Notes under the pieces: model-generated | What the model saw: the letters and a program-made list of their open reading frames with translations, nothing else | What the model was told of the DNA's origin: nothing | Database searches by the model: none | From: Burkholderia humptydooensis | GTDB lineage: Bacteria > Pseudomonadota > Gammaproteobacteria > Burkholderiales > Burkholderiaceae | Length of the DNA: 64,000 bases | Reading direction: 5' to 3' | Assembly (NCBI RefSeq): GCF_001513745.1 | Contig: NZ_CP013382.1 | Span: 1,798,001 to 1,862,000 of the forward strand | Program-made: the position numbers and the translations under genes | Shown here: one piece after another, positions 43,374 to 51,799 of the stretch | Layout of the letters: each line of letters begins with the position of its first letter | Numbering within the stretch: position 1 is the stretch's first letter

Positions 43374-44168
43374 TCACGTCCGCCAGCGCGGCGGCCGCTT
43401 GTCGAGAAACGCGTCGATGCCCTCGCCCGCGTCCGCTTCCATCATGTTGCGCGCCATCACGTCGGACGCATACGCGTATGCATCGTCGAGCGGCATCTGC
43501 CGCTGCCGGTAGAACATCGCCTTGCCGTAGCGCACCGCGGCCGGGCTCTTCGACACGATCGCCGCGACCGTGCGCGCGACGGCCGCGTCGAGCGCGTCCG
43601 CCGGCACCGCCTCGTTGACGAGGCCCCAGCCGACGGCCGTCGCCGCGTCGATGAAGCGCCCGGTGACGAGCATGTCGAACGCGCGCTTCGCGGATACGTT
43701 GCGCGACAGCGCGACCGCGGGCGTCGCGCAGAACAGCCCGACGTCGATGCCGGACACCGCGAAGCGCGCCGTGTCGGCAGCGATCGCGAGATCGCAGGAC
43801 GCGACGAGCTGGCAGCCCGCCGCCGTCGCGATCCCGTGCACGCGCGCGACGACGGGCATGGGCAGCGCGCGGATCGCCTGCATCACGCGGCTGCATCGGC
43901 CGAACAGGTCGCGGTAGTACGCGAGATCGGGCGTGCCGCGCATCTCGCGCAGATCGTGGCCCGCGCAGAACGCGCGGCCTTCGGCGGCGAGCACGACGCA
44001 GCGCACGCGCGGATCGCCGGCGAGCGCCGCGAGCTCGCACTGCAACGCGTCGAGCAGCGCCTCCGACAGCGCGTTGAACTGCGACGGCCGGTTCAGGCGC
44101 AGCGTCGCGACGCCGTCGCGATCGTCGCGCACGAGCGGCGGCGCGAACGCCTGGCTGGATGGTTCCAT
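43374..44168 (-). CDS. Enoyl-CoA hydratase/isomerase family protein
   Basis: A 264-residue crotonase; the ATG at 44168 follows the strong GAGGAGGAA ribosome site. Motifs in order are ATLRLNRPSQFNALSEALL, the oxyanion-hole AEGRAFCAGHDLREM and the second loop GIATAAGCQLVASCDLAIA. Next come FCATPAVALSRNV and the C-terminal helical part. The acidic residues that hydrate enoyl-CoA in mitochondrial-type enzymes are not both at their usual places, so it could be a hydratase, isomerase or other crotonase member. The pattern ARFAVSGIDVGLFCATPAVAL resembles the ECHDC3-like subgroup. It is divergent from the small secreted protein and shares a LexA-type box in between. Confidence 0.9.
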   Translation of the reverse strand: MEPSSQAFAPPLVRDDRDGVATLRLNRPSQFNALSEALLDALQCELAALAGDPRVRCVVLAAEGRAFCAGHDLREMRGTPDLAYYRDLFGRCSRVMQAIRALPMPVVARVHGIATAAGCQLVASCDLAIAADTARFAVSGIDVGLFCATPAVALSRNVSAKRAFDMLVTGRFIDAATAVGWGLVNEAVPADALDAAVARTVAAIVSKSPAAVRYGKAMFYRQRQMPLDDAYAYASDVMARNMMEADAGEGIDAFLDKRPPRWRT

Positions 44169-44377
44169 GTCTTCCTCCTCGATGGGCACGCTGGGCACAC
44201 GGTTCGCGCCGGGGCCGGCGCAAGCGTCGCCCGGCGCGTGTCGAACAAAGGTATACCGTATCCCGAACGGATCAAACCGCGTGGCGTCAAGCGATGCGCA
44301 CGAGCGAATCCGTCGATGCGGCGAAAAACCGACACCGTCCGACGGAGCGCGCCGCGGCAGTGGACATCGTCGGAAAA

Positions 44378-44397
44378 AGCTGTATATTCATACAGCT
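44378..44397. promoter_or_regulatory. LexA/SOS-type box CTGT-N8-ACAG
   Basis: CTGTATATTCATACAG at 44380-44395 matches the CTGT-N8-ACAG SOS consensus and extends to arms of 8 bases (44378-44397). It lies 122 bases upstream of the secreted protein start and 210 bases from the enoyl-CoA hydratase start. A promoter on either side would be repressed by LexA. Confidence 0.7.
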
Positions 44398-44518
44398 CGC
44401 GCCGCCGGTTTTCCATGCGAGAATCGCGTGCCGCCGGGCAGCCCGCCGAGCCGCTCGCGTTTCGGCGCGGCGGCCGAGGCGGATCGGGCATCGCGAGACG
44501 GGCCACGGAGAAGACATA

Positions 44519-44902
44519 GTGAAACTGGTTGGATGCGGATTGCTGTTGTTGGCTTTCACAGCCTCGACATTGGCGGGCGAACGCTACGTCGAGATCTGGA
44601 ATCCGCCCGAAGCGCGCACCGGCTCGAGCACCGGCGCGCGCCACGACCCGCCTGCCCGCAAACCGGCCGCCCCTGCCGCGAAGCGCAAGCGCGTCGCGCC
44701 GCACGTCGTCGAGGCGCGGATGCATCATCCGCCCACGGCCGTGAAGATCGCGCCGAAGCCGCGCGCGATCGAGGACGACGCACCGCGCCCCGCACCCGCG
44801 CTGCCGTCGCCCGCCGCCCCCGACATCCCCCGCCTGTTCACGCCGGACGGCAACGTGCTGCGCGTCGGCATGCGCGGCTATCGCGCCGACGTCGAGCGCT
44901 GA
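44519..44902 (+). CDS. Small secreted hypothetical protein
   Basis: A 127-residue protein with a GTG start at 44519, after a GGAGAAG ribosome site. The signal peptide (VKLVGCGLLLLAFTASTLAG) would be cleaved after Ala-Gly-Glu or thereabouts, giving a periplasmic protein. The mature part is Pro/Ala/Lys/Arg-rich and probably extended (KRKRVAPHVVEARMHH, PAPALPSPAAPDIP), ending in the more ordered LFTPDGNVLRVGMRGYRADV. I do not recognise the family. It sits alone behind a LexA-type box, so DNA damage could induce it. Secretion is likely; function unknown. Confidence 0.7.
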   Translation: MKLVGCGLLLLAFTASTLAGERYVEIWNPPEARTGSSTGARHDPPARKPAAPAAKRKRVAPHVVEARMHHPPTAVKIAPKPRAIEDDAPRPAPALPSPAAPDIPRLFTPDGNVLRVGMRGYRADVER

Positions 44903-45098
44903 CCGAAACGGCGCGTCGCTTCGGCGTCGATTCGGCGTCGGTGTGCATCGGGTATGCATCGGCACGCGCCGCGCCGACAGCCGCGCCGTCACGCCCGGCC
45001 CGGCATGTGCGATCGATGCCGCTGCTCGCCCATGCGCGACAGCGCCCGGCCGCCGGCACGACCCGGAACGACGATTGACGCGACGCCCGGCTTCCAGC

Positions 45099-45170
45099 AT
45101 GATCGCTCGCATGGCCCACGTCACTTTCACCGCGACTACGACGACCACGACCGCCGATGGCGGGTCGTGA
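45099..45170 (+). other. Possible Thr-rich leader peptide of an attenuator
   Basis: A short frame, ATG at 45099 (alternative 45111), reads MAHVTFTATTTTTTADGGS to a TGA at 45168-45170, with eight Thr codons. The Thr codons can also pair with the following segment (ACGACCGCC with GGCGGGTCGT, one bulge). It precedes a strong hairpin at 45210-45240 by 40 bases, the layout of a thrL-like transcription attenuator. There is no clear ribosome site. Confidence 0.35.
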
Positions 45171-45209
45171 GGTCAGTACGTCGGCTTCGATTCACTCAAC
45201 GTATTCACC

Positions 45210-45240
45210 CAAGGCCCCGCCCGCGAAGGACGGGGCCTTG
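45210..45240 (+). terminator. Strong GC hairpin upstream of the isochorismatase-like gene
   Basis: CAAGGCCCCG at 45210-45219 pairs perfectly with CGGGGCCTTG at 45231-45240 and is followed by TCGTTTCT. It could end transcription from upstream or serve as the attenuator's terminator. The downstream gene starts at 45281. Confidence 0.6.
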
Positions 45241-45280
45241 TCGTTTCTCCGTCCGCCGCGGGCAATACCGGAGAAACACG

Positions 45281-45824
45281 ATGAACGCGCCACGCGCCTC
45301 ACGCCGCGCCCTTCTGATCGTCGACATGCAGCATGGCTTGTTCAACGGCCCCGACCGGCCCCACGCGGGAAGCCGCGTCCTCGATAACATCAACCGGCTG
45401 ATCGGCAAGGCTCGCGAAGCCGATGCCCCCGTTTTCGCGGCCCGGCACACGGGCCCGCAGGGCTCGCCGATCGCGCCGGGCAGCCCGCTGACCCGGTTGC
45501 TGCCCGATCTTGCCGTGCGCGCGAACGTCGACACGCTATTCGACAAGACTCGCCCGAATTGCTTTCTCGGCACTGGCCTGGCGGCCTGGCTCGCCGACGC
45601 CGGCATCGACGAACTGGTCGTCACAGGCATGAAAACGGAGTACTGCGTCGACACGACGTGCCGCGCGGCCGCCGATCTGGGTTTCCGGCCGGTGCTGGTC
45701 GCCGACGCGCACACTTGCCATGGACACGTCGGCGCTATCCGCTCGCGCGATCATCGAGCATCACAATCTGACGTTGAACGGCGCGTTTGCGACGCTCGAA
45801 GACACCGCGAACTGCCGGTTCTGA
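45281..45824 (+). pseudogene. Isochorismatase-family cysteine hydrolase, frameshifted
   Basis: ATG at 45281 opens a typical cysteine hydrolase: ALLIVDMQHGLF carries the catalytic Asp, the catalytic Lys is expected in the FDKTRPNCFLGTGL region, and VVTGMKTEYCVDTTCRAAAD carries the nucleophilic Cys. At about 45718 the frame is broken by one extra base. The expected C-terminus continues in the next frame as MDTSALSARAIIEHHNLTLN then GAFATLEDTANCRF to the TGA at 45822-45824. Catalytic residues lie before the break, but the last 35 residues are lost or replaced. It is a recent pseudogene or a sequencing error. Substrate unknown. Confidence 0.8.
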
Positions 45825-45929
45825 CCAGCGCCGATCGGGCGCGTCCGTCCGATCGCTTGCCCGGACGCGCGGCAAACGCGGCGAGCAGCGCATGCCGCGG
45901 CATGCCGCGACGCGAGCGCACGCCGCCAC

Positions 45930-45963
45930 GCCCAAAGCAAACAGCCGGCCCGAAGGCCGGCTG
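45930..45963 (-). terminator. Rho-independent terminator after the porin gene
   Basis: On the minus strand a 9-base stem CAGCCGGCC/GGCCGGCTG (45942-45950 with 45955-45963) around a TTCG loop is followed by TTTGCTTT. It is 47 bases beyond the porin stop. Confidence 0.8.
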
Positions 45964-46010
45964 CTCGTGCGACTGCCCGCGCGACGCAAGCGCCGCGCCG
46001 ACGCGTGCGC

Positions 46011-47213
46011 TTAGAAGCGGTGGATCAGACCGACGCCGAGGCCCACCTGGCTGCGCGACGATGACGGCGACGTGTTGAAGCCGTCGCCGATCGACGCAGT
46101 CGCATCGATGATCTTGCCGCCCGCGAGCGTCTTGCCGTTCGCGCGCTGGTACGCCTCGACCGCATAGAGGCCCGTGCGCTTCGACAGGCTGTAGTACTGC
46201 GACAGCGTGAACTGGTGGTACTGCGCGGCGCTCGTGATGCCGTTCGATTGCGTCGCGCGCGTGTACGCGTAGCCGCCCGCGAAATCCCACTGAGCCGACG
46301 GCTTGAAGTGCAGCACCGCGCCCGCGGTGTTGAAGATCGCCGTGTTGCGGAACGCCGAGTTCACGCCCGGGATGTACTGCACGTTCGAGTACGACACCGA
46401 GACGTCCCACGCGGGCGAGAACTGGTAGCCGGCCGTCACCGCGACGCGCTGCTGCGCCTGCGCGGTCTTGTAGCCGTTGTTGATCGCGGACACGGCCGTC
46501 TGCGCGCCGCCGTTCGACGTCGTCGAATTCGCGCCCCAGTCGCCGCCGCCCGACGTCGAGTTGTTCACGCGCTGGAACGCCGCCGCGATGCCGAGCGGAC
46601 CGTTCATGTACTGGATGCCCGCGCTCCACGTGGAACCGGCGTTCACGCTGCCCGGCTGGCCGCCGAACGCATATGAGCCGCCGAACGTGAAGCCGTAGAA
46701 CTTCGGCGACAGGTAGACGAGCGAATTGTTCGCGCGATAGCTGGTGTCGAGCGAATCGATGTCGCCCGGATGCGCGCCGAAGTAGCCGGTGAGCCAGGTC
46801 GTCGGGCTGTATGGCGACAGCAGCGTGTAGTACGCGGTGTATTGACGGCCGGCCGTCAGCGTACCGTACGTCGGGTTGGTCAGGCCGACCCACGCCTGAC
46901 GCGTGAAGATGCCGCCCGCGAACTGCGACGTGCCGTTGGCCGTGCTGAAGCCCGATTCGAGCTGGAAGATCGCCTTCGAGCTGCCGCCGAGGTCCTCGCT
47001 GCCCTTCAGGCCAAAGCGGCTGCCCGCCCACACGCCCGTCGACATCTTCACGGCCGAGCGGCCGCCTGTCGTCGAGCCGAGCGACGTGCTGCTGCTCTGA
47101 TACGCGATGCCGTTATCGACGATGCCGTAAAGCGTCACGCTGCTCTGTGCGTGCGCGGTGGCGACAGCCGCCAAACCGACGGCCGTCATCGCGACCGCTG
47201 TGCGCTTTTTCAT
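46011..47213 (-). CDS. Gram-negative porin (OmpC/Opc-like, Burkholderia type)
   Basis: A 400-residue outer-membrane protein; the ATG at 47213 is preceded by a GGAGAA ribosome site. The signal peptide is VAMTAVGLAAVATAHA, and the mature chain starts with QSSVTLYGIVDNGIAYQSSS, the standard porin N-terminus. Features such as SRFGLKGSEDLGGSSKAIFQLE (loop 3 region) and the amphipathic strand pattern to the terminal VGLGVGLIHRF, with final Phe for outer-membrane assembly, are all present. It would form a trimeric beta-barrel letting small solutes through. It stands alone, with a terminator after it and a palindrome ACTAAC-CA-GTTAGT upstream. Confidence 0.95.
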   Translation of the reverse strand: MKKRTAVAMTAVGLAAVATAHAQSSVTLYGIVDNGIAYQSSSTSLGSTTGGRSAVKMSTGVWAGSRFGLKGSEDLGGSSKAIFQLESGFSTANGTSQFAGGIFTRQAWVGLTNPTYGTLTAGRQYTAYYTLLSPYSPTTWLTGYFGAHPGDIDSLDTSYRANNSLVYLSPKFYGFTFGGSYAFGGQPGSVNAGSTWSAGIQYMNGPLGIAAAFQRVNNSTSGGGDWGANSTTSNGGAQTAVSAINNGYKTAQAQQRVAVTAGYQFSPAWDVSVSYSNVQYIPGVNSAFRNTAIFNTAGAVLHFKPSAQWDFAGGYAYTRATQSNGITSAAQYHQFTLSQYYSLSKRTGLYAVEAYQRANGKTLAGGKIIDATASIGDGFNTSPSSSRSQVGLGVGLIHRF

Positions 47214-47988
47214 TGATTCTCCGTCCTCAAGAAATTTTTGTGTGGTGTGTCACGCGGCATGGTCTGCCCATGCGGCCGCCATTCTCACCGATCCGGTCGT
47301 GTTGCAAAACGAAGAATAAAGATCCGTCGGCTCCGCGCAACGCGGGAATTCACTAACCAGTTAGTTTTAATGCTGCAAGGACAAGGGTTTCGCGGGCGGG
47401 CAAGCGGTTGACTGAAACCGGTTCCCCGCGACACGGGATTTACCCGAATTTACATTCACACAGTCCTTCCAGATTGCTTCCAGACAGCTTTCGTGTGACG
47501 ATTCCGGGCGGCCGGAACCCCGTGCCCGCGGAAGCGAAAACGTGTTCGTTCAATGACCTGGGTGCGGGGCGCGAGTTGCGCAGCGGGAGAAGCGGCGCGT
47601 CGGGCGGCCGGGGCGGACGTCGGCGCAGGTGGCGGCGGCGCTTGGGTTCGGGCGCCGGCCCGGCATTGGGCCTCGGCCTTCGCCCCCTTCGAATTGGGCC
47701 CCCCGGACTTGCGGCTTCGGACTTCGAACGAAAAACGAATGCATCGGGCCCGAATTCGATGTCGGAGCTTGCCAAACCGGCCTCGGCTGTGCTCGCGAAG
47801 CGCAGCCGGCCGATTTTCGGCCAGCGTCGGCTCGCGCCGCATCGTGTCGAACCCGTTGCGCCGCATCGGCCGCGCCCTTCATCGGGTCGCGTCCCTCGCT
47901 CGCCCCCTCTCGCCCCTCTCGCCCCCGTCGCACGAAACGATCGCAAGCCTCGCTCAGGTCATCCGCTCATCGCGCGCGCGACGCACGT
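47214..47988. other. Long intergenic region between porin and rhodanese genes
   Basis: About 775 bases. The first 250 bases hold the porin promoter, with the ACTAACCAGTTAGT palindrome at 47352-47365. Beyond about 47500 the sequence is GC-rich with repeated CTCGCCCC/GGGCCC-like stretches and frames of low protein likeness. I see no gene. Confidence 0.5.
47352..47365. promoter_or_regulatory. Palindrome ACTAAC-CA-GTTAGT upstream of the porin gene
   Basis: The site has perfect 6-base arms and a 2-base spacer, a shape typical for TetR-type operators. It lies about 140-150 bases upstream of the porin start. No TetR gene adjoins it. Confidence 0.55.
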
Positions 47989-49837
47989 TCAAAGCACATC
48001 GAAGCGGTGCGTGCCGTCGCGCCCGAGCTGCTCGACGAGGCCGAATTCCCAGTCGAGGTACGCCTGCATCGCTTCGGCCGCGTTGCCCGTGCCCTCGTAT
48101 GGCCGCCGGTAGCGGTCGATGCGCGGCGAGGCCAGCCGCGTCTCGCCGCGCTCGACCGGCAAGCCCGCGGCAAGCCACGCGAGCGTGCCGCCTTCGAGCA
48201 CGTGAACCGGCGTGCCCGCCGGCAGCAGCGCGCGCAGATCCGCCGCCGCGAACGCGGCCAATTGCCCCGATCCGCACGTCAGCACGTAGCAGCGCGCGCG
48301 CGGCATGCGTGTGAGCGCGTCGCGAAGCTGTGCGCGCACCGCATACCATGCGCCGGGAATGTGCCGCTTCACGTAGTTCGTGCTCGCGGTGACGTCGATG
48401 ACCGCGACGTCGATTGGCGCGTCGTCCGCTCGCTCGCCGGCACGGCGATCCGCATGCCCGCCGCCGCCTTCGCCGGCGATTTCGCGTGCATGCGCGTCCT
48501 GCGCGTCCCGTGTGTTCCGCGCGCTCGCATCGCCGTGCGCCGCTTGTCCTTCGGGAAGCCCGTTCGCCGCCGCGCCGGCGTTCGCGTGCGCGCCCGCATG
48601 CACGCCCAGCCATTGCGCGAGCGTATCGACCGACACCGTCTCACTCGCCTGCGGCTGCGGCGCGCTCGCGGCCGGCCCCCCTCGCTCCCCGCGCTCGCGC
48701 GCGTCGACCGGCTCGACGACGCGCACGTCCCACCCCATCTGCGCGAGCCACGACGCGGTCATGTCGGCGCGCACGCCGTCGTCGTCCGCGAGCACGATCC
48801 GCGCGCCGCGCACCGGCGCATGATGGTCGGTCTCCTGCACGAGCTGGCCGCCCGGCGCGCTCGCGAAGCCCGGCAGGTGGCCGGCCGCGTATTCGTCCGG
48901 CGTGCGCACGTCGAAGCGATAGAGCGTGCGATCGTCGGCCTCGAGCGCGCGCAGCTCGCTCGACGCAATGCGCGCGACACCCGCGCGCCGCCTGCCGCGC
49001 GGCCTCGCGCCGCGCCGCGTCCACCTGCTCGGGAAAGCGCCGCGACGCGCCGTGATCGAGCGTCTGCCCCGCGAGCGTCCAGCCGATCGTGCCGTTGCGC
49101 AGCGCGGCGACCGGATTCGGCAGCCCCGCGTTGACGAGCGACTGCGCGCCGATGATGCTGCGCGTGCGCCCCGCGCAGTTCACGATCACGCGCGTCGCCG
49201 GATCGGGCGCGAGCTCGCGCACCCGCAACACGAGTTCCGCGCCCGGCACGCTCGTCGCGCCCGGGATGCTCATCGTCTGGTATTCGTCGAAGCGCCGCGC
49301 ATCGACGATCACGACGTCGGCCCGCGCATCGATCAACTGCTTCACTTCCTGCGCGGACAGCGACGGCGTGTGCCGCTTCGCCTCGACGAGCTCGCCGAAC
49401 GCCTTGCTCGGCACGTTGACGTCGATGAAGAGCTCGCCGCCCGCCGCCTGCCAGCCGGCGAGCCCGCCTTCGAGCAGATGCACGCGCGTGTAGCCGAGCG
49501 ACGCGAGTACCGCTGCCGCGCGCGGCGCGAGATCCTCGCCGAGCGCTTCGCCGTAGATCGCGATCGTCGTGTCGCGGCGCGGAATGCGCGTCCATGCGTC
49601 GAGTTCGAGCTTCGACAGCGGAAAATTCGCGGCCCACAGCGGATGGCCGCGCGCATATGGGTCTTCCTCGCGCACGTCGATCAACGCGATCTCCGCGCCG
49701 GCGAGCAGCGCGGCGCGCACGTCGGCGGCGGATAGCGCCGGCAAGCGCGCGGGTGCGCAATCGCGCGCGTTCGGCAAAGCGGAATCGGCGACGCGATGCG
49801 AAGCCGGCGAAGAGGCGGTCACGGAATCGATGGTCAT
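47989..49837 (-). pseudogene. Multi-domain rhodanese (sulfurtransferase) gene with a frameshift
   Basis: From the ATG at 49837 two rhodanese domains are read: one with IALIDVREEDPYARGHPLWAANFP, the second with VVIVDARRFDEYQTMSIPGATSVPGAELV and VNCAGRTRSIIGAQSL. The second has the active-site loop Cys in NCAGRTRS. At about 48985 the frame ends in nonsense and continues one base off with ARIASSELRALEADDRTLYR, FDVRTPDEYAAGHLPGF and a fourth domain (VIDVTASTNYVKRHIPGAWYAVR, LTCGSGQLAA) to the stop at 47989. Four domains in tandem would be about 610 residues. It transfers sulfane sulfur to a thiol. A Gly/Ala/His-rich insert splits domains 3 and 4. Gene decay or an assembly error would explain the break. 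Confidence 0.8.
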
Positions 49838-50002
49838 CGGATCAGGCGGCTTCGGAAAAAACGGGAGTGGATGGGCGTCGCGTCGCCGTCGGCGATCGAC
49901 GCGCGGCAGGGAAAAGACATCGGGCGATCGCGCGCGCCGGCCGCAGCGCGCGCCGCGCGGCGAAGCGCCGCCGACCGATGCACGCGCTCGATCGGCACGC
50001 GC

Positions 50003-50602
50003 TCAATCGGCATGCGAATACCCGGACACGAACGGCTTGCGCGTGCCGTCGTCGCGATAGACCGAGCGCTCGACCGCGCCGATGTCCGCGCCATAGACGT
50101 GGATGCTGATCGACACGCGATCGGAGAACGCGTTGCTCACGCGATGGATGTCGCCGATCGACGGCGACACCGCGTCGACGCGCCCCGGCTCGAGCCGCAC
50201 CGCCTTGCCCGCGGGCAGCGGCCGTCCGTCCGGCGCGAGCGCGTAAGGCTGCGAATACTCGGCGCCGCGCAGCACGCCGATCAGCCCCCAAACGGTGTGG
50301 TCGTGGATCGGTGTCGCCTGCCCCGGCCCCCACACGAAGCTCACGACCGAAAAGCGCGCGGCCGGATCGAGATGCAGCAGGAACTGCTGGTAGCGCTCGG
50401 GATCGGAACGGGCGTACGCGAGCGGCAGCCAGTCGTCACGCGCGACGAGATCGGCGAGCAGCGCCGCGCCGTCGCGCAGGATGCGCGGCTCGTCCGGGCG
50501 CGTGTCGACGAGCCGCTCGAACGCGGCCACGAACGCGCGCAGCGGCACGCTCGCGCGCAACGCAGCCGGAGAGGATTCGTTATGCAAAGAACGCGCGCTC
50601 AT
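50003..50602 (-). CDS. Cysteine/3-mercaptopropionate dioxygenase family protein
   Basis: A 199-residue cupin enzyme, ATG at 50602. The CDO-type iron site is PIHDHTVWGLIGVLRGAE, with the His-x-His pair, and the third His is in SIGDIHRVSN; SISIHVYGADIG follows. Such enzymes oxidise a thiol (cysteine or 3-mercaptopropionate) to its sulfinic acid with O2. The group cannot be told from sequence alone. The rhodanese gene follows 165 bases downstream on the same strand, and a LysR gene starts 62 bases away divergently. Linked thiol oxidation and sulfane-sulfur handling is a reasonable inference. Confidence 0.9.
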   Translation of the reverse strand: MSARSLHNESSPAALRASVPLRAFVAAFERLVDTRPDEPRILRDGAALLADLVARDDWLPLAYARSDPERYQQFLLHLDPAARFSVVSFVWGPGQATPIHDHTVWGLIGVLRGAEYSQPYALAPDGRPLPAGKAVRLEPGRVDAVSPSIGDIHRVSNAFSDRVSISIHVYGADIGAVERSVYRDDGTRKPFVSGYSHAD

Positions 50603-50664
50603 CGGCAGTCTCTTCGAATATGATTGATCGACATGATGCACCTCGAACTCCATGCAAGACAAAC

Positions 50665-51648
50665 ATGAAAATCAGCGACATCGACGCCTATGCCGCCGTG
50701 GTCCGCTGCCAGTCGCTGAGCCTGGCCGCGGCCGAGCTCGGCATCACGCAGCCGGCGATCACGCGCCGCGTGCAGAACCTCGAGGAAGCGCTCGGCGTCG
50801 AGCTGCTCGACCGCAACACGAAGCCGCCCCGCCCGACCGAGATGGGCTGGCGCGTGCACGACCAATGCCGCGCGGTGCTGCGCGAGATGCGCGCGCTGCG
50901 CGAGCTCGCCGCCGAGCCGCTGCCGCCCGCGGGCGCGTTCCGGCTCGGGCTCACGCACGGGATCGGCGAGCTGCTGCTGCTCGATCTGCTCGCGATGCTC
51001 GGCGAGCGCTGGCCCGCGCTCGCGCCGCGGGTCGCGACCGGCTGGGGCGGCGCGCTGCTCGATCAGCTCGGCCGTGACGAGCTCGACGCGGCGCTCGTGT
51101 TCCTCGCGCGCGAGATCGCGCTGCCGCCGCAAGTCACGGGCGAGCGACTCGTCGGCACGCGGCTCGTCGTTGTTGCGCGCAAGGGCGACTTCCCGCGCCG
51201 CAGCTACCGGCTCGCCGACTGCCACGAAGCCGGCTGGGTGCTGAACCCGGACGGCTGCGGATTTCGCGCGGGCCTGAAGCGCGCGCTCGACGCGCAGCGG
51301 CTGCCGCTGCGCGTCACGCTCGACACGTATGCGCGCGAGCTGCAATTGCAAAGCGTCGCGAACGGCCTCGGGCTCGGGCTCGCGCCGCTGCCGCTCGTCG
51401 AGATCAGCCCGTTGCGCGAGGCGCTCGACATCGTGCCGCTCGCCGACTTCAAGCCGCGGATCGATCTGTGGGCGCTGCGGCGCGTGGACGCCGCGCGGCT
51501 CGCCGAGCCTGCCGGCGCGATCGGGCAGCTCGCGCGGGCGCGGTTTCGCACGCTCGGGGATGCGCGCGAGCCGAATGCGGCACGCGCCGCGCGAGCGCCG
51601 CGCGAGCGAGTCGGCGGCAGCGCGAAACGGCCGCGCGAGCGGGCCTGA
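50665..51648 (+). CDS. LysR-family transcriptional regulator
   Basis: A 327-residue regulator with ATG at 50665. The N-terminal helix-turn-helix is unmistakable: DIDAYAAVVRCQSLSLAAAELGITQPAITRRVQNLEEALGVELLDR. The effector domain follows, with TPLG-type ends such as SVANGLGLGLAPLPLVE. A basic Arg/Ala tail of about 35 residues extends beyond the usual length. The divergent position 62 bases from the thiol dioxygenase gene suggests it activates that gene (and perhaps the rhodanese) in response to a sulfur compound, as LysR proteins commonly do. Confidence 0.92.
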   Translation: MKISDIDAYAAVVRCQSLSLAAAELGITQPAITRRVQNLEEALGVELLDRNTKPPRPTEMGWRVHDQCRAVLREMRALRELAAEPLPPAGAFRLGLTHGIGELLLLDLLAMLGERWPALAPRVATGWGGALLDQLGRDELDAALVFLAREIALPPQVTGERLVGTRLVVVARKGDFPRRSYRLADCHEAGWVLNPDGCGFRAGLKRALDAQRLPLRVTLDTYARELQLQSVANGLGLGLAPLPLVEISPLREALDIVPLADFKPRIDLWALRRVDAARLAEPAGAIGQLARARFRTLGDAREPNAARAARAPRERVGGSAKRPRERA

Positions 51649-51799
51649 GACGGTCCGAGACGGCCTTGGGCGGAACGTCGCGGCAGCGTCCGTTTTGCGG
51701 TTTTGCGCGCACGTCGCGCGATGCGGCGCGGCGCTTCGCTCCCCGCGCGGTTCATCGCGCCGCGCGCCATTCGCTTCGCGTTGCGCTTCGCGAAGCGCA

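Noticed and set aside
47408..48112. Plus-strand frames in the region between porin and rhodanese
   Set aside because: They are Arg/Pro/Ala/Ser-rich mirror images of the minus-strand rhodanese and of GC-rich repeats, with no recognisable domain.
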